Below, piece after piece: positions 62,255-64,000 of a stretch of 64,000 nucleotides of DNA; the first letter of the stretch is position 1; every line of letters starts with the position of its first letter. The stretch is from Streptomyces sp. NBC_00078 (GTDB taxonomy: Bacteria; Actinomycetota; Actinomycetes; Streptomycetales; Streptomycetaceae): positions 2,232,001 to 2,296,000 of the forward strand of contig NZ_JAPELX010000001.1 of NCBI RefSeq assembly GCF_026343335.1, in the 5' to 3' direction. The notes beneath the pieces were generated by a model that worked only from the letters and a program-made list of their open reading frames with translations, did no database searches and had not been told where the DNA came from. Made by a program: the position numbers and the translations under genes.

Positions 62255-63238
62255 TCAGCTCTTCTTGGCCGACTCGGCGCCGTCCTTCGCCTCTTCCTCG
62301 GCACCAGCGGGTTCGTCGACGTCGTCGGCCTCGCCGGCAGCGCTCTCCACGTCCGTCTTCGGCGCCGAAGAGTCCGCCCCGTCCTTCTCGACGGCCTCGT
62401 CAGCGGCCTCGTCCTCCGCGGCGGCCGGCTCGACCACGGCCTCCCGGCCCGGCCGCTTCTTCGACGACACCACGATGTACGTCACCGCGAGCAGGAACAC
62501 GATCATCGCGGTCCAGTCGTTCAGACGCAGACCCAGGATGTGGTGGGCGTCGTCGACCCGCATGTACTCGATCCACGCCCGGCCCACGCAGTACGCGGCG
62601 ACGTACAGCGCGAAGGCCCGCCCGTGTCCCAGCTTGAAGCGGCGGTCGGCCCAGATGACCAGCAGGGCGACGCCGATGCACCACAGGGACTCGTAGAGGA
62701 ACGTCGGGTGGTAGTACCCGGGCACTCGGCCGTCCTCCGAGGACGTGATGTGCAGCGCCCAGGGGACGTTCGTCTCCTTGCCGTACAGCTCCTGGTTGAA
62801 CCAGTTGCCCCAGCGGCCGATGGCCTGGGCGAGGGCGATGCCGGGCGCGATGGCGTCGGCGTAGGCGGGCAGAGGGATGCCGCGACGGCGGCAGCCGATC
62901 CAGGCGCCCACCGCACCGAGCGCGATCGCGCCCCAGATGCCGAGACCTCCCTGCCACACCTTGAAGGCGTCCACCCAGTCACGGCCCTCGCTGAAGTACA
63001 GCTCGTAGTCCGTGATCACGTGGTAGAGCCGGCCGCCGACGAGGCCGAACGGCACCGCCCAGACAGCGATGTCGGCCACCGTGCCGGTCCGCCCGCCGCG
63101 GGCGATCCAGCGCTTGTTGCCGAGCCAGACCGCGACGAAGACGCCGATGATGATGCAGAACGCGTAGCCGCGCAGCGGAATGGGGCCGAGATACAGCACC
63201 CCATGCGACGGGCTCGGAATGTAGGCAAGTTCTTCCAT
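62255..63238 (-). CDS. lgt: Prolipoprotein diacylglyceryl transferase
   Basis: 327 residues. Seven membrane segments and the Lgt signature GRWGNWFNQELYGKETNVPW with the conserved Arg and Asn, plus IPLRGYAFCIIIGVFVAVWL near the N-terminus and HPTFLYESLWCIGVALLVIW. It transfers diacylglycerol from phosphatidylglycerol to the lipobox Cys, so it acts on the lipoproteins seen here (LivK and the 26.5-kb lipoprotein). A Glu/Ala/Asp-rich tail of about 60 residues is common in actinobacterial Lgt. It is downstream of the DsbA-like gene on the same strand. Confidence 0.95.
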   Translation of the reverse strand: MEELAYIPSPSHGVLYLGPIPLRGYAFCIIIGVFVAVWLGNKRWIARGGRTGTVADIAVWAVPFGLVGGRLYHVITDYELYFSEGRDWVDAFKVWQGGLGIWGAIALGAVGAWIGCRRRGIPLPAYADAIAPGIALAQAIGRWGNWFNQELYGKETNVPWALHITSSEDGRVPGYYHPTFLYESLWCIGVALLVIWADRRFKLGHGRAFALYVAAYCVGRAWIEYMRVDDAHHILGLRLNDWTAMIVFLLAVTYIVVSSKKRPGREAVVEPAAAEDEAADEAVEKDGADSSAPKTDVESAAGEADDVDEPAGAEEEAKDGAESAKKS

Positions 63239-63322
63239 GGCAGGGTCGACGCTACCGTGCCGGACCGGGCCGACGGCAGGCAGCCCGGCTACGGGTCCAT
63301 AACGGGCGGGTGTGAAACCGCC

Positions 63323-64000
63323 TTACCCCTTGTTGGCCTCCTGCACCATCTGCTTCAGCTTGGCCGGTGTCATCGTCTGGTCCTGGTAGATGTTCTTGCC
63401 CCCGAGCAGCACGGTCGGCGTCCCGGAGAATCCGCCGGACTTGAAGGCGGCGTTCGACTTGTCGACCCAGCTGTCGTGCTTGCTGTCGTTGACGCACTGG
63501 CGGAAGGCCGCCGTGTCGAGGCCCTTGACCTTGCCCGCGAGCTCGATCAGCTTGCTGTTGCTGCCGAAGGTGTCGACGGTCTCCTTGGGCTGGTTGTCGT
63601 AGAGCACGTCGTGGTAGGCGGAGAACTTTCCGGCGTCCTGCGCGCAGGCGGCGGCATTGCCCGCGCGAAGGGAGCCGGTGCCGCCGAGATTGCCGTCGAT
63701 CAGCCTGACCAGGTGGTACTCGACTCTGAGCAGGCCGGAGTCGGTCAGCTCGTGGATTGTCGGCCGATACGCCGCCTCGAAGGCCTGGCAGGCCGGGCAG
63801 CGGAAGTCCTCCCAGACCGTGAGCGTCGACTTGGCGCCGTCCTTGCCCACCGGAATCGCGAGACCGTCCTTGCCCTGCGCCCCGGAGGGCGCCACGGCCG
63901 GGCCCGAGGCCTTGTCGTCCTTGCCCGCGTTCGCGGCGACCACGCCGATCACTGCGGCGAGTCCCAGCACACAGACGACGCTCGCACCGATGATCAGCGT
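63323..64000 (-). CDS. Membrane-anchored DsbA-like thioredoxin-fold protein (partial)
   Basis: The 3' 226 codons are present. The 5' end is beyond 64000. A hydrophobic anchor (LIIGASVVCVLGLAAVIGVV) leads to an outward thioredoxin-like domain with active site DFRCPACQAF, a helical insert with two more Cys (AACAQDAGKFSAY, FRQCVNDSKHDSW), and the cis-Pro segment SGGFSGTPTVLLGGKNIYQD. It is probably an oxidase or isomerase for disulfides in exported proteins. The upstream membrane partner (VKOR or CcdA type) is not visible. Confidence 0.92.
   Translation of the reverse strand, partial: TLIIGASVVCVLGLAAVIGVVAANAGKDDKASGPAVAPSGAQGKDGLAIPVGKDGAKSTLTVWEDFRCPACQAFEAAYRPTIHELTDSGLLRVEYHLVRLIDGNLGGTGSLRAGNAAACAQDAGKFSAYHDVLYDNQPKETVDTFGSNSKLIELAGKVKGLDTAAFRQCVNDSKHDSWVDKSNAAFKSGGFSGTPTVLLGGKNIYQDQTMTPAKLKQMVQEANKG

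Noticed and set aside
1..64000. CRISPR array, rRNA, prophage or integrase-bounded island
   Set aside because: I saw no regularly spaced repeats, no rRNA sequence and no integrase or phage structural genes anywhere in the window, including beside the tRNA.

Overview
The window is high-GC, gene-dense actinobacterial DNA and almost certainly chromosomal Streptomyces. The support is third-position GC bias, frequent GTG starts with GGAGG-type ribosome sites, GTGA/ATGA stop-start overlaps, a Tat-exported 5'-nucleotidase, a GH46 chitosanase beside gltBD, and clustered ADP-ribosylglycohydrolases. From memory, the backbone order (polA, liv operon, pdtaR, pyk, chorismate mutase, chitosanase, gltD-gltB, ADP-ribosylglycohydrolases, lgt, DsbA-like) matches the region around SCO2003-SCO2035 of S. 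coelicolor. I could not check this, and the species is not determined.

Layout. 1-0.8 kb: 5' end of polA. 0.9-4.6 kb: FdhF/YdeP-type molybdoenzyme, hotdog thioesterase, anchored hypothetical protein. 4.7-10.4 kb: complete branched-chain amino acid ABC transporter (livK, hairpin, livH-M-G-F), ending in a strong hairpin that faces the ANTAR regulator pdtaR. 11.2-12.2 kb: an odd 73-nt tRNA with a CAA anticodon, its terminator, and an HTH plus LAGLIDADG homing-endonuclease-like gene. 12.2-25.6 kb: pyruvate kinase, SIMPL protein, 5'-nucleotidase, SGNH hydrolase, a siderophore-type decarboxylase/N-monooxygenase pair, aminopeptidase N, a REC-only regulator, chorismate mutase, a 9-bp tandem repeat and an HEXXH protein.

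25.6-31.9 kb: an accessory island bounded by two inverted remnants of one IS630-family element. It holds a small HTH protein with a possible operator, a lipoprotein, a frameshifted secreted protein, an anchored protein, and a convergent WXG100-like gene plus a large helical protein (DUF6571-like). This is the best candidate here for a poorly described system.

31.9-42.4 kb: a compact steroid ring C/D (HIP) degradation cluster with the gene order of the KstR2 regulon of Mycobacterium tuberculosis: two SDRs, echA20, ipdA, ipdB, ipdC, fadA6, kstR2, ipdF, ipdE1, ipdE2. Two nearly identical 18-bp palindromes, resembling the KstR2 motif, lie at its two divergent promoters. The last gene carries an in-frame MITE-like insertion.

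42.4-53.2 kb: an orphan cytochrome b (qcrB-like), a HutD-like protein, a rhomboid protease, chitosanase and glutamate synthase (gltBD, with a GlnR-like box upstream). 53.2-62.2 kb: a VIT1/CCC1 metal transporter with a possible iron box, then a tightly coupled operon of four different ADP-ribosylglycohydrolase paralogues, a PfkB sugar kinase, a CaiB-type CoA-transferase and a CitE-type CoA-ester lyase, closed by a 21-bp perfect hairpin. 62.2-64 kb: lgt and the 3' part of a DsbA-like anchored thioredoxin, cut by the window end.
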